A stretch of DNA of 64,000 nt, from NCBI RefSeq assembly GCF_964199755.1, contig NC_133913.1, forward strand, positions 8,720,201 through 8,784,200, given 5' to 3'. Positions 46,596 to 59,225 of the stretch are shown here, one piece after another; positions within the stretch are counted from its first letter, which is position 1; each line of letters begins with the position of its first letter. The position numbers and the translations under genes are program-made. The notes beneath the pieces were generated by a model. That model had not been told where the DNA came from and ran no database searches. It worked only from the letters and a program-made list of their open reading frames with translations. This DNA comes from Larus michahellis. Taxonomy: Eukaryota > Chordata > Aves > Charadriiformes > Laridae.

Positions 46596-47637
46596 GTGAA
46601 GCATGTGGGAACACAGACGGGGCTCCCGCTCAAACACGCGGCCGTGCAGGTCTCCGGCTGCAGTGAGTGCCTGAGCCTGGCACTGGTAGCTGAGGGAGCC
46701 AGAGACACGGCCTGTGTGCGGTGTGATCAGATAAACGATCTCCTCAGGCAGGTGGCTGAACTGAGGGAGGAGGTGGAAAGGTTGAGGAGCATTAGAGAGT
46801 GTGAAAGCAAAATAGATTGGTGGAGCCGTACCCGGAGGAAAAGGCTGCAGGAAGAGGCACCCACAGAAGCAGATGATTCCTTCCCCTCCTGTCACCAGGC
46901 AGAAGGAGCAGATTTAAGGGACAGGGGGGAATGGAAATGGATCCCCCCAGAGAGGCAAGCAGAAGCCCTCCTGGCCCCCCTCACCTTCCCAGTTGCCCCT
47001 GCATAATAGGTATGGGGCTCTGGAATTTGAGGGCCAGGCAAATGAGGATGGGGAGGATGATCCATTGTGTGAGTCACACAGGGCTAATCACTCGCCCCCA
47101 TGGCTCAGGACCTCCTCAACCAAGAAAAAAAGAAAGGTAATTGTAGTAGGTGACTCCCTTCTGAGGGCAACAGGGGGCGCTGTCTGTTGGCCGGACCCAT
47201 CCCACAGAGAAGTCAGCTGCCTCCCTGCGGCCAGGATTAAGGTTATATGGAGGAAACTCCCTACCTTGTTTCGGCCCTCAGATTATCCACTGCTGATATT
47301 TCAAGTGGGTAATGACAAGATAGCTACCAGAAGTCTAAGGGCAATGAAGAGAGACTTCAGAGCCCTGGGATGGCTGGTTAAGGGATCAGGAGCACAGGTA
47401 GTGTTCTCCTCTATCCCACCATTTGCAGGGATTGATGAGGGGATAAACAGGAAGAGTCAGGAGATTAACTCCTGGCTCAGAGACTGGTACAACCGGCAGG
47501 ACTTTGGTTACTTTGACCATGGATTGATATACAGGACACCGGGCATGCCGGCAACAGGTGGGGAAAGCCTAACCCAAAGGGGAAGAAGGATTCTGGGACA
47601 GGAGGTAGCAGGACTTATTGAAAGGGCTTTCAATTAG
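46596..47637 (+). pseudogene. CR1 ORF1 (coiled coil plus SGNH esterase-like domain), frameshifted
   Basis: ORF1 proteins bind the element RNA, and avian CR1 ORF1 carries an esterase-like domain. The first frame (46596-47006) has CVRCDQINDLLRQVAELREE, a Cys-rich lead into a coiled coil. A frameshift near 46980 moves the rest to 46993-47637. That part keeps the GDSLLR nucleophile block (residues 53-58 of the second frame) and VGND. The expected DxxH block before LTQRG reads GGES, so the catalytic Asp and His appear lost. Confidence 0.8.
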
Positions 47638-47879
47638 GTTTGAAGGGGGACAGGGATGTAACCAGAGTGACTAAAGTGGTGCCTGGGAGCAGCACGCCAG
47701 TGCGGGTGGGTAAAAGCGCTAGCAAGGTCTTGCAGCCTGTTGTTGCAGTGGAGGTGGGAGATGATGACCCATATGTTAGCAAAGACATGAGGAGCAGTGA
47801 TGGGTTGGCACCTGCAGAAATGTCTGAGCATGGACAGGTGGGAATAAGGGCTTGTTCCCCCAATAAAGTGACAAGGCAA

Positions 47880-50667
47880 TTAGCCCAGCTGAAGTGCATC
47901 TACACAAATGCACGCAGCATAGGCTACAAACAGGAAGAGTTGGAGGCCGTTGTACGTCGGGGAAACTATGACACAGTTGCCATCACAGAAACATGGTGGG
48001 AAGACATGCACAACTGGAGTGCAGTGATTGATGGCTACCAACTCTTCAGAAGGGATAGGCAAGGAAGGAGAGGTGGTGGGGTGGCCCTCTAGGTCGGGGC
48101 AGTTTTGAATGCCAAGAACGTAACAATGTGCGTGACGACATTGTTGAGTGTTTATGGATAAGAATCAGGGGGAAAGCCAATAAGCCGGACATCGTGGTAG
48201 GAGTTTGTTATAGACCCCCCCAACCAGGATATAGAGGCCGATGAAATATTCTATAAGCAGCTGGCAGAGGTCTCTCAATCTCGCCCTTGTTCTTGTGGGG
48301 GACTTCAACTTCCCAGATGTCTGCTGGAAATATAACACAGCAGAGAGGGAACAGTCCCAGAGGTTCCTGGAGTGTGTGGAAGACAACTTCCTAACACAGC
48401 TGCTGAGGGAGCTGACTAGGGAAAGTGCCCCACTGGACCTGCTTCTTGTTAACAGAGAAGGTCTTGTAGGGGATGTAAAGATTGGAGGTCATCTTCGGCA
48501 GAGTGATCATGAAATAGAATTTTTGATTCTTGGTGAAGCAAGGTGGGGAGCTAGCAGAACTGCCACCTTAGATTTCCAAAGAGCGGACTTTGGCCTGCTT
48601 AGGAGCATGGTTGAGAGTGTCCCTTGAGGGACAGTCCTGAAGGGCAAAAGTGCCGGGGAAGGCTGGTCTTACTTCAAGGAGGAACTCAAAAGCTCAGAAG
48701 GCCATCCCCAGGTCCCAAAAAACGAGCAGACAGGGAAGACGACCAGCCTGGCTAAATAGAGAGCTTTGGCTGAACCTCAGGAAAAAAAGGGAAAGTTTAT
48801 GATCTTTGGGCAAGGGGGTTGGCTACTTCTGAAAAATACCAAGATGTAGTGAAACTATGCAGGGCAAAAATTAGAAGGGCCAAAGCTCAAGCAGAACTCA
48901 TCTTGGCCACCATGGTTAAAGATAACAAGAAGAGGTTCTTTCAGTATATCAATAGAAAAAGGAAGACTAGGGAAAATGTAGGCCCACTAACGAATGAGGT
49001 GGGCGCCCTAGTGGTGGAAGACACAGAGAAGGCAGAGCTACTGAATGCCGCCTTTGCTTGAGTCTTCACTGCTAAAGCTGTCCCTCATGAATCCCAGGCC
49101 CTGGAGGCAAGGGGGAAGGTCTGGAGAGAGGAGGAGTTTTCCCCAGTAGAGGAAGATCAGGTTAGAGACCACTTGGCCAAACTGGACATCCATAAGTCCA
49201 TGGGCCCTGACGAGATGCACCCACGAGTGCTGAGAGAGCTGGCACACGTCATTGCTTGGCCACTCTCCATGATCTTTGAAAGGTCATGGAGAACAGGAGA
49301 GGTGCCTGAGGACTGGAGGAAGGCCAATATCACTCCAGTCTTCAAAAAGGGCAAGAAGGAGGACTCGGGGAACTACAGACCGGTTAGTCTCACCTCTGTC
49401 CCTGGGAAGGTAATGGAGCGACTCATTCTGGATGTCGTATCCAAGCACGTTCAGGAGCAGGAAGTTATTGGAAGTGGCCAACATGGATTTACCAAGGGTA
49501 GATCATGCTTGACCAATCTCATAGCCATCTATGATGTTATAACTGGTTGGCTGGATGAGGGGAGAGCAGCAGATGTCGTCTACCTTGACTTCAGCAAGGC
49601 TTTTGACACTGTCTCTCGTAACATCCTCCTTAGGAAACCGAGGAAGTGTAGACTAGATGAGGGGACAGTGAGGTGGACTGAGAGCTGGCTGTGTAACAGG
49701 ACCCAGAGGGTTCTGATTAATGGAGCAGGGTCGAGTTGGAGGCCCACAACCAGTGGTGTCCCCCCGGGGTCAATACTTGGACCAGTATTGTTTAACGTGT
49801 TTATCAACGACCTGGAGGAGGGGACAGAGTGTATCCTCAGCAAGTTCACTGATGATACCAAACTTGTTGGGGTGACTGACACCCCAGATAGATAGCCGTG
49901 CTGCCATCCAGTGTGACCTAGACAGGCTGGAGAGCTGGGCAGAGAAGAACCTAATGAGGTTCAACAAGGACAAGTGTAGGGTCCTGCACCTGATGAGGAA
50001 GAATGTCAGGCACCAGTATAGGTTAGGGGTGGACCTGCTGGAAAGCAGTTCTGAAGAAAAGGATCTGGGGGTCTTGGTAGACAGTAAATTATCCATGAGC
50101 AAGCAATGTGCCCTTGTTGCCAAGAAGGCCAATGGAATTCTGGGCTCCACAGGGAAAAGCGCGGCCAGCAGGTCAAGGGAGGTCATTCTCCCCCTCTCCT
50201 CTGCACTGGTGAGGCAACAACTGGAATACTGCGTCCAGTTCTGGGCTCCCCAGTTCAAGAGAGACAGGGAACTACTGGGGAGAGTCTAGCGTAGGGCAAA
50301 AAAGATCACTGAGGGATTGGAGTATCTCCCTTCTGAGGAAAGGCTGAGAGAGCTGGGGCTCTTTAGCCTGGAGAAGAGAAGGCTGAGGGGAGACCTTATG
50401 AATGTTTACAAATATCTAAAGGGTGGGTTTAAGGAGGATGGTGCCAGACTCTTTTCAGGGGTTCCCAATAACAGGACGAGGGGTAACGGGCACAAGCTGG
50501 AACATAGGAAGTTCCGATCAAATATGAGAAAAAGCTTCTTTACGGTGAGGGTGACAGAGCACTGGAACAGGCTGCCCAGGGAGGTTGTGGAGTCCCTTTC
50601 TCTGGAGACTTTAAAGACCCGCCTGGATGCAGTTCTGAGTAATGTGCTCTGGGCAGTCCTGCTTTAG
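47880..50667 (+). pseudogene. CR1 ORF2 (APE endonuclease and reverse transcriptase), broken
   Basis: Endonuclease blocks remain: AITETWWED near 47980, LVLVGDFNFPDVCW near 48290 and QSDHE near 48500. They are split by a TAG in the GGVAL segment (48091). Reverse transcriptase in 49173-49895 has [27 protein letters not shown] and [19 protein letters not shown]. The catalytic block reads FTDD (49845-49856) where CR1 normally has FADD, and a TAG follows at 49893. The C-terminal region continues in 49954-50289 and 50317-50667. Confidence 0.9.
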
Positions 50668-50729
50668 CAGGGGAGTTGGACTAGACAATCTCTAGAGGTC
50701 CCTTCCAACTCTGAAATTCCGTAATCCTG

Positions 50730-51262
50730 GGCTGCATTAGGAAGACCATTGCCAACAGACCAGGGGAAATGATCCTTCCCCATTACTCAGCACTGGTGAG
50801 GCCACATCTGGAGTGCTATGTGCAGTTCTGGCCTCCCTAGTAAAAGAAAGATGTGTAGCTATTGGGCTGAGTTCAGCACAGGGCCACAGAGATGATTAAG
50901 GGACTGCAGCAACTTTCATATTGAGTAGAGGCTGAGAGAGATGATATTGTTTAACCTTGAGAAAAGCAGCCTCAGGGAATCTCATTTGTCAGTAGTGTCC
51001 AGTGATGGGACAAAAGGCAAGGGCACAAAATGAAACACATGAGTTTTCACCTGAATCTTTCTGTCTGTGAGGACAGTCAAAGCCTGGAACAGGTGTCCCA
51101 GAGAGGTCATGGAATCTCTGACCTTGAAGATACTCAAAACCTGACTGGACGTTGTTCTAGGCAACCTAATTTAGCTGACTTTGCTCGAGCAGGGGGCCTG
51201 GACTAGATGGTCTTAAGAGGTTCCTTCCAAACCTAAAAGATTTTGTGATTCCATGATTCAGT
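50730..51262 (+). mobile_element. CR1 LINE 3' fragment, older
   Basis: Follows directly on the previous element (CTGGGCTGCATTAGGAAGACC) and ends TTTGTGATTCCATGATTC. It is more diverged than its neighbour and has an internal deletion. Confidence 0.88.
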
Positions 51263-51499
51263 ATACACAGAAATCTATATTAACTATACAATTTACAACT
51301 AAAATTATGTCTACATCATAACTTTATTATTAACTGTTGTGTTTAAACCAATTTCTTGTTGCAGGTGATGAAAAACTGCCATGGGGAGGTGCTCTGCTCT
51401 ACTCATTGCTAACATAGAAAGAAGAACCAGTGGAGGATTTGGAGGCTGAGAGCAACTTCGACTGCAGAGTCCATGACGTTATGGAATTTAAAATACTGA

Positions 51500-52680
51500 G
51501 AGCAAATGAGCAAAACAAATCATAGAATCACCGTCCTGCGCTTCAGGAGTGCAAACGTCTGCTTGTTCAGGATGTTTCTGGCAGGATCTCAAAGGAGATA
51601 TCTCTGGATAATTCATCAAAGGGACCCAGGACAGCTGTAAAGCCAAAATAAAATTACCCAACTGAAACTAGCAAGGGATGTGAAAAGCAACAGGAAGAGC
51701 TTCTAAAGTGACACTGGCAGCAAAAAATCAATTGTGATTTTGATATTGTTTTGACTCTAATCCTAGAAATGTCATGGCACTTGGAAGACGTTCCTTATGA
51801 CTGGAAAAGGAAAATGTTATTCCCATCAGAAAGAAGAGCAAGAAGAATCCATGGAACTACAGGACAAGCGGTCTCATCACGGTCTACATGAAAGTTATGG
51901 AGTAAATCCTCAAAGGCACTTCAAGCCATATGAAGAAGATGACGACTGGGAGGAGCTTTCATGGATTCACCAAAGGCAAATCATGCCTTACTAACCTAAT
52001 TGCTTTCTGTAATGGTGCCAATTAGGCTCTGGGCGTAAGGGAAGTTCATTGGGTGTTGTGTCCATTGACTTCAGTTGAGCCTTTGAAACAGTCCCCTATA
52101 GTATAGTCAAATTGATGGGGTATGAACTGGATGACTAGACAATACAGTGGGAGGAAGATTAGCTGGACAAGTAGCTTTAAAATACTGTGATAATTACTAA
52201 AAAATGTAGCTGGTACCTGGTTACTAGTCGAGTCCTCCAGGGACTGGTACTAGGGCCAACACTGCTTCAGGTCTTTATTAAAGACCTGGACAATGGGTTG
52301 GAGTACATACAACAAATTTGTGGGTGATGCCAATTTGAGGAGAGTGTTGATATGCTGGAGGGCAGACCTGCAATTCAGAAGGTATCAAAAGCCTGGAGAA
52401 ATGGGTTGATAGAAACCTCATGAAGTTTATCAAAGACAAATATGGAGTCCTGCACCTGGGCCAGAGTAACCCCATGCAAGAGGACTGGCTAGGGACTGAC
52501 CGACTAGAAAACAGCCTTGTAGAAAGCATGTGGAGATCCTTGTGGACAGCAAGCTGAGAAGAAGCCAGTAGCTCTCCTTTACAACAAAGGCAATCAACTG
52601 CATCCTCAGTTGTATCAGCAAGGTGGTAGTCAGCAGGGTGATAGTACTGTCGGAGCAGCAGGAGCAGTGCTGCTCCCTAA
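51500..52680 (+). mobile_element. CR1 LINE, very decayed ORF2
   Basis: Traces of RT remain: TTCACCAAAGGCAAATCATGCC (block with FTKGKSC), TTGACTTCAGT near 52066 and CAAATTTGTGGGTGATGCCAA near 52314, then CTGCACCTGGGCCAG near 52451. All frames are broken. It is clearly older than the other copies. Confidence 0.7.
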
Positions 52681-53039
52681 AGGAAGTGAATGGGATCACC
52701 TGGCCAAACGGTTTCAGAGCACAAAAGGTGAAATGCAGGGAGTTGTCATTCGATTCAGCTCCATCTGGCCTTGACAGATGCTTATTGATCCCTGTCTATG
52801 CAGAGATAACTTGGGAGGAGCTGTGCAAATGGCTCAGCCCTGGGTTGTCTCAACACTGCATTACAATAAGAACAGACACCCGAATGGTGCCTTTAACAAA
52901 CAAAATGCCCTGAGTCACATCCCATCACTATTCAGTGACTTTGACTACCAGACATCACAAAATAAACAATACTACCTAAGGGGCCATCAAACCACCAAAC
53001 ATTCCAGATAGTGTAATCTAATTCAGGCACAATCCTGCC

Positions 53040-53520
53040 TACCCATTGAATCAGGATATTTAAACCCTAAATTTTGGAGAACAAAATGGCGGAGTCTTCC
53101 AACAATACAGCTGGCCAGTAGGAGATTCTTTCCCCCTTGTCCAGGACGCTGTGCAAGATAACTTCCTAGGGATTTAGCGGCCTTACCTGAGAGAGAGGGT
53201 AAGTGATTAAGAAATGTATGTATGATATTTGGCATGCTTGAAGATCGTGATTAGTGCACTCATTTAAGGTATTAATATCTAGCACGCTTGTGGTTTGTGT
53301 TGATACTTTTCAGGATCACTTGTAGGTTGTAATAGTGTATTCCGTGAACTGTTTTTTTTCTTAAATTGTAATAGTGCATTCTCCATTGTATCCATAAAAC
53401 TCGCAATAGTGGCGTATCAGACCTGTGAGTGAAGTCCAAATAAGTTGTTAATTTGAACCTCTCAGTGAAGTCTTTTCTCTCCGCCACAGGAAGGCACCCA
53501 TGAGCTAAGAGTGGCCACAA
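53040..53520 (+). mobile_element. Possible LTR-like repeat
   Basis: A short repeated theme (TTGTAATAGTG(C/T)ATTC twice, near 53325 and 53370) and a TGAGTGAAGTCC / CAGTGAAGTC end recall the last part of the LTR-like element at 43141-43924. Boundaries are not visible. Confidence 0.25.
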
Positions 53521-55312
53521 CACAAACCTAATGAGAGGATACAGTCCTGTGGACCAGAGACAGGCGAGCAGAGCAGGGTGGTGACAAGAATAGCCAACAG
53601 CCAGGGATCCTCCGGCAAAGACAAGGTACAAACCCTGCCAAAGGTCAGCTCAAGAAATGCAGATAGCAACTCAGAAAGAGGACAGGGGCAGGCACACAGA
53701 GCCTCTGGTGAGAGGGTTGGGGTGGAAGCCTGAGGTGGAGCTGGTCAGGGCAATTAAAGCCTATTAGTGCACTCAGGGTCCTGGTACTAGCCCTCTGTTT
53801 TATGGTTGCAACTTCATGGCTGATCATATTCCAGTGGCTAGCACTGCTGAATTTACTAACATCATTGCAGCCGTTGAGGCCAACTCTTCACATGATGCAG
53901 AGAAGTACAGTATATAGAAGTAAATTAGTCCTATCTGTGGGATATAGTTTAATCAATTTCGAAGCATTGGTGGATACGACTTGTCTCAGATGCTGCAAAA
54001 TGCTGTAGCTTGTCTCTACACATCTGTGAAAATTTCTTTGTAAAACTCTTTGTAAATCAGTTTGGCCCTCTGAGAGTGAATGTAGGCCAGATAGCAAAAG
54101 GCCATAGAAAATGTCATTTACTATGATTTCTATTCAGCCAAACACCTGGCTAAAAAGGGAGGTTTAGTAGAGTGTATATGCTGAGTTGCAATCCAGCTTT
54201 TAAGGCAGGATAAAGACTTGTGGTGAGATTTATCCTCACTAGCTTCCAAAATCTAGCCCCATTGGGAGTAAGAAGTCAGTTTCTAAAGGCTAAGGAATAG
54301 TTTAGCCTCCTGAACAATCTAACATGCATTAGGAAGTCATAGTGTGTTCACAAGGCCAAGGCCTTCCGTTACCAGAGATGGAACAGATTATAGATACTGT
54401 AACCCAGTTCTGTGATCTGTTGCATCTCTTATACAAGAACAGCTATAAGAACCTAGTAATGAGGATATCTACAGACCAGATGAAGTAGTTTTATTTCAGA
54501 GTTCAGGCAAGAACAAGAAGCTGACACGACCGTGTCAGGCCAGACAGTGAGTTGGGCTATGCCAGTGAGTTACATTGAGATAATGTGGGAAGAAGAACCC
54601 AGGACAAAAAGTTAAAATGGATAGAACAGTGCAGAAAGTCTTTTTTGCTCCTAATCTAGGAGTAAGGCTCAACTAGATGCCTTTCAGAGCTTAAAAGAGA
54701 ATTGAAGGTGGAAAATGAGACCAGTCTCCTCATTTCGTTAGGTTCTTTAGTGGTTCCCACTGCCTAGGACAAATATCTGGGGTCTTTTCAGCTCCACGTG
54801 CTTGTCCACAGCGAATCTGCAAATGAAAAATTTGTGTCCAGACTTTCACCAAACTTGAAAATGCATCAGGATATTATGGCTCAAAGTGGGATCTGGAGTA
54901 GATTGCTGTCACTCCCTTAGTGTCTTCATACTTAGGTGCTTCTGTGAATTAAATTAGGTAGAGTAGGTCTCTTGAAATACATTAGTGATATATTTGAGGT
55001 ATATTATTACTACTTCTTTGGCATGAGTGGGGTAAGATCTCACCGGTGTAACCCAGCATACCTCAATTGGTGACAAAGTTGCTGTCCCTGTAAGATGAAA
55101 ATAGATGATTTCACTTGAGTGAATGAGAGCCAGGCACCCATATTCCTATGTTAAGAGGTTATTATTAGTAGTATTATTATTATTCAGGTTGATGTAATAT
55201 GGATAATCTACTGCTATCACAACATTCTTACTTTTGTTCATCATCCACACTAAATTGTGCTCTATTTGTCCTCTTGAAGAGTGGATAGGAACTGAACGTG
55301 GATAAGTCGCTG
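53521..55312. other. No gene recognised
   Basis: 1.8 kb without a supported feature apart from a short ATT-repeat run near 55156-55182. Confidence 0.45.
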
Positions 55313-55832
55313 CTCTCATGAGACCCCACCTGGAGTACTGTGTCCAGCTCTGGAACCCTTAGCACAAGAAGGACATGGACCTGTTGGAATGGGTCCAGTG
55401 GAGGGCCACGAAGTTGACCAGAGGGCTGGAGCCCCTCTCCTGTGAGGACAAGCTGAGAGAGTTGGTGTTGTTCAGACTGGAGAAGAGAAGGCTGCAGGGA
55501 CACCTTATAGCGGCCTTCCAGTATGACAAGAAAGCTGGGGAGGGGCTGTTTGAAAGGGCCTGTAGCCATAGGACGAGGGGCAATGGTTTTAAACTGGAGC
55601 AGGGCAGGTTTAGATGAGACATTAGGAAGAAGTTCTTTACACTGAGGGTGGTGTAAAGACAGGTTGCCCAGAGAGGTAGTGGAGGCCCCATCCCTGGGGA
55701 CATTCAAGGCCAGGCTTGATGAGGCTCTGAGCGACCAGATCTAGTTGAAGATGTCCCTGCTTACTGCAGGGGGGTTGGACTAGATGACCTTTAAATCTCT
55801 CTTCCAACCCAACACATTCTATGATTCTAAGT
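55313..55832 (+). mobile_element. CR1 LINE 3' fragment
   Basis: Starts at CTCATGAGACCCCACCTGGAGTACTG. It keeps WNP-type and [16 protein letters not shown] coding remnants and ends CACATTCTATGATTCTA. Confidence 0.92.
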
Positions 55833-57205
55833 CAGCCTAGAGGAGACTGTATTTTGTTTTGTTGGGGCTGATGGATTTCAGTGAAAGAGGTTTGAACCAG
55901 ATTGAGACAAAATGGATAGAACAAGTGAAACTAATGAAGGAAGGATGATGGATCTGGGCAAGAAATCAGTAGGTTAGCTGACTGAAACATGAGAATGGTG
56001 GATTAGGCTCAGGTGTTCAAACTTGTTCATAGAACTAACCTTGATGGATTAAATTGAGCACAAACAGTAACAAATAGGTCCAGGCCAGAGCAGAAACATA
56101 AAATGTATAGATAAGGCCAGGACATAGTTTTAAACTAATCTCACAGTTCTTGCTTCCATCAGGACTCAAATAAGGAGTAAATAATTTTGATCTCAAGGCA
56201 GAGAACTGGTGCCAGATATCCAGATCCCATTAATTATCTTTAGTCTAATGAGGGAAAATGTGAAGTTAATGTGATCTTAGATAGCTCTGCTGCTTTCTCT
56301 GCACTCATATCTATTAGTGATGTAAAATGACAGTGCTGTGATTTTCACCCTGCCTATAGTTAGACTGATACAGGGCTAGAATATCTTGATGAAGAGCTTT
56401 TTCTTATAAAACCTTTTTCCCAGGTCATGCGTGATTAGCTTGGAGGACTTTTAATCAATGACTAGGCAGATTAGTCCTCAGGAATAAATCCAGGTTCAAT
56501 CTGTTTTAGGGCCAACAAGTTATCCCCATTTCAGGAAAGGCCATGGTAAAATTTCAGATCAAAGAAGTCCCAGATTGTAATAATGGACATCAGAGGCATG
56601 CTTTGTATCCTTTTAATTAACCAACTAATCAATTAACCTTCTATCTTAACTTAATCAACTTCCCTAGAGAGGAGTGTTGAACACAGATAGACTGGCTAGG
56701 GACTAGCGTACCCTGAGCAGGCTAACTCAGATTATCGCAATAAATTCCATGTATTGGGCCAAGGAACTATATTATTTGAATAAGGTCAGGCAGTTGATCG
56801 ATTTTTGGAACCAGTTCTGTCATCTTGTTAAACTGAATGGACCAAGGCAAGGCAGCAGTATAAGTTACGTTCCATGCTCCCAGTGGGAATCAATTATTTT
56901 CTGCTTATTGGTGTCCTTATTAAAAGTTGTGTCACCTTCAGAAATCTTTGGCTTTTAACACCTGACACTAAGGGGGGAGGGTTGGCCCTGTAAGACAAAG
57001 ACTTATGAAGCCTCAGGACTTTTTCAATGAGAACGAAGACTCCTATGTAAACACCTCCTCCTGGAAAAATAAATCTCGCAGCATATTAGCTGTGTGTTGC
57101 GTATTTTAGGTGTATAAGCTGTAGGTGGAGCTTACAAAGTTCATTACAAGCTTCTTTATCCACCAGCTGCAGGAATCTGAAATGCAGGCGGATCTTTAGG
57201 CAGGG
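55833..57205. other. No gene recognised
   Basis: 1.4 kb; 55890-56130 is purine-rich with repeated GGATT and CAGGCC words. No supported gene. Confidence 0.45.
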
Positions 57206-59225
57206 AATCATAGAATCATAGAATGGTTTGGGTTGGAAGGGATCTTAAAGATCATCTAGTTCCAACCCCCCTGCCCTGGGCAGGGTCACCTCCCACTAGA
57301 GCAGGCAGCACAAAGCCTCATCCAGCCTGGCCTTGAACAGCTCCAGGGATGGGGCATCCATAAATTCTCTGGGCAACCTCTTCCAGTGTCTCACCACCCT
57401 CACAGTAAAGAATTTCTTCCTAATATCTAATCTAAATCTACCCTTTTTCAGTTTAAAACCGTTAACCCATGTCCTGTCATTACACTCCCTAATAAAGAGT
57501 CCCTCCCCATCCTTCCTGTAGGCCCCCTTCAGGTACTGGAAGGCTGCTATAAGGTCTCTCAAGAGCCTTCTCTTCTCCAGGCTGAACACCCCCAACTCTC
57601 TCAGCCTGTTCTCACAGCAGAGGTGCTCCAGCCCTGTGATCATCTTCATGGCCCTCCGCTGGACCCATTCCAACAGGTCCATGTCCTTCTTGTGCTGAGG
57701 ACTCCAGAGCTGGATGCAGTACTGCAGGTGGGGTCTCACTGGAGCAGAGTAGAGGGGCAGAATCACCTCCCTCAGTCTGCTGGCCATGCTTCTTTTGTTG
57801 TGTTGCCTGCTCATGTTGAGTTTCTTGTCCACCAGCACCCCAAGTCCTTCTCTTCAGGGCTGCTCTCAAGCCATTCTCCGCCCAACCTGTATTTGTGCCT
57901 GGGATTGCCATGACCCAGGTGCAGGACCTTGCACTTGGCCTGGTTCAACTTCATGAGGTTCGCACAGGCCCACCTCTCAAGCCTGTCCAGGTCCCTCTGG
58001 ATGGCATCCCTTCCCTCTAGTGTGTCGACCGCGCCACACAGCTTGGTGTTGTCAGCAAACTTGCTGAGGATGCACTCGATCTCACTGTCCAAGTCACCGA
58101 CAAAGATGTTAAACAGCACTGGTCCCAGTACTAACCCCTGAGAAACGCCACTCGTCACCAGATTCCATGTGGACATTGAGCCGTTGACTGCGGCTATCTA
58201 GCCAGTTCCTTATCTACTAAGTGGTAGATGCTTTTCCAATTTAGAGACCAGGATGTCATGTGGGACAGTGTCAAATGCTTTGCATAAGTCCAGGTAGATG
58301 ATGTCTATTGCTCTCCCCTTATCTACCGATGCTGTGGCAACATCGTAGAAGGCCATCAAATATGTCAGGCATGACTCGCACTTGGTGAAGCCATGTTGGC
58401 TGTCACCAGTCACCTCCTTATATTCCGTGTGCCTTAGCAGAGATTCCAGGAGAATCTGATCCATGATCTTGCTGGGCACAGAGGTGAGACTGACCGGTCT
58501 GTAGTTCCCTGAGTCTTCCTTTTTCCCTTTTTGAAAATGGGTGTTGTGTTTTCCCTTTTCCAATCAGTAGGAACTTCACCAGACTGCCACAACTTTTCAA
58601 ATATAGTGGAAAGCGGCTTGGCGACTTCATCTGCCAGCTCCCTCAGGACCCGTGGATGGATTTCATCAGGTCCCATGAACTTATGCACCTTCAGGTTCCT
58701 CAGATGGTCTCGAACCTGATCTTCTCCTACAGTGGGCGGTTCTTTATTCTCACAGCCCCTGCCTTTGCATTCTGCAACTTGGGTGGTGTGGTTGGAGCCC
58801 TTGCTGGTGAAGACCGAGCTGAAAAAGTCATTTACTAACTCAGGTTTCTTCATATCCTGGGTGACCAGGTCTCCTGTCTCCTTTCTGAGAGGGCCCACAT
58901 CTTCCCTAGTCTTGCCTTTATCCCTGACGTACTTACAGAAGTTTTTCTTGTTATACTTGATGTCCCTAGCCTGATTTAATTCTATCTGGGATTTAGCTTG
59001 ACTAATCTCGTTCCTGGTCACTCAGACAGTTTCTCTGTATTCCACCCAGTCAACCTGTCCTTGCTTCCACCCTCTGTAGGCCTCCTTTTTGCTTTTGAGC
59101 TTGTCCAGGAGCTCTTTGTTAATCCATGCAGGCCTCCTGGCATTTTTGCCTGACTTATTCTTTCTTGAGATGCACCACTCCTGGTCTTGGAGGAGGTGAT
59201 CCTTGCATACTAACCAGGGAACATA
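57206..59225 (-). mobile_element. CR1 LINE, about 2 kb, 5'-truncated
   Basis: The reversed tail (ATCATAGAATCATAGAATGG) is at 57206. Minus-strand frames 57296-57838, 57811-58176, 58210-58563 and 58434-59021 cover the C-terminal domain, [17 protein letters not shown] and FADNTKLCG, the RT core ([36 protein letters not shown]) and the linker. The catalytic FADD reads FADN. The 5' end falls in the endonuclease-linker region. Confidence 0.93.

Larger units (their letters stand above)
46041..50725 (+). mobile_element. CR1 LINE, nearly full length (about 4.7 kb), inactivated
   Basis: The parts are a CpG-rich 5' leader (46041-46590), ORF1 (46596-47637), ORF2 endonuclease (47880-48627), linker (48650-49170), reverse transcriptase (49173-49895), C-terminal domain (49954-50667) and 3' UTR with a degraded tail (GAAATTCCGTAATCC). 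It is the most complete element in the window. Several frameshifts and stops rule out activity of this copy. Confidence 0.93.

Noticed and set aside
53272..53631. 119-codon minus-strand frame
   Set aside because: Runs through a probable LTR-like repeat; no motif recognised.
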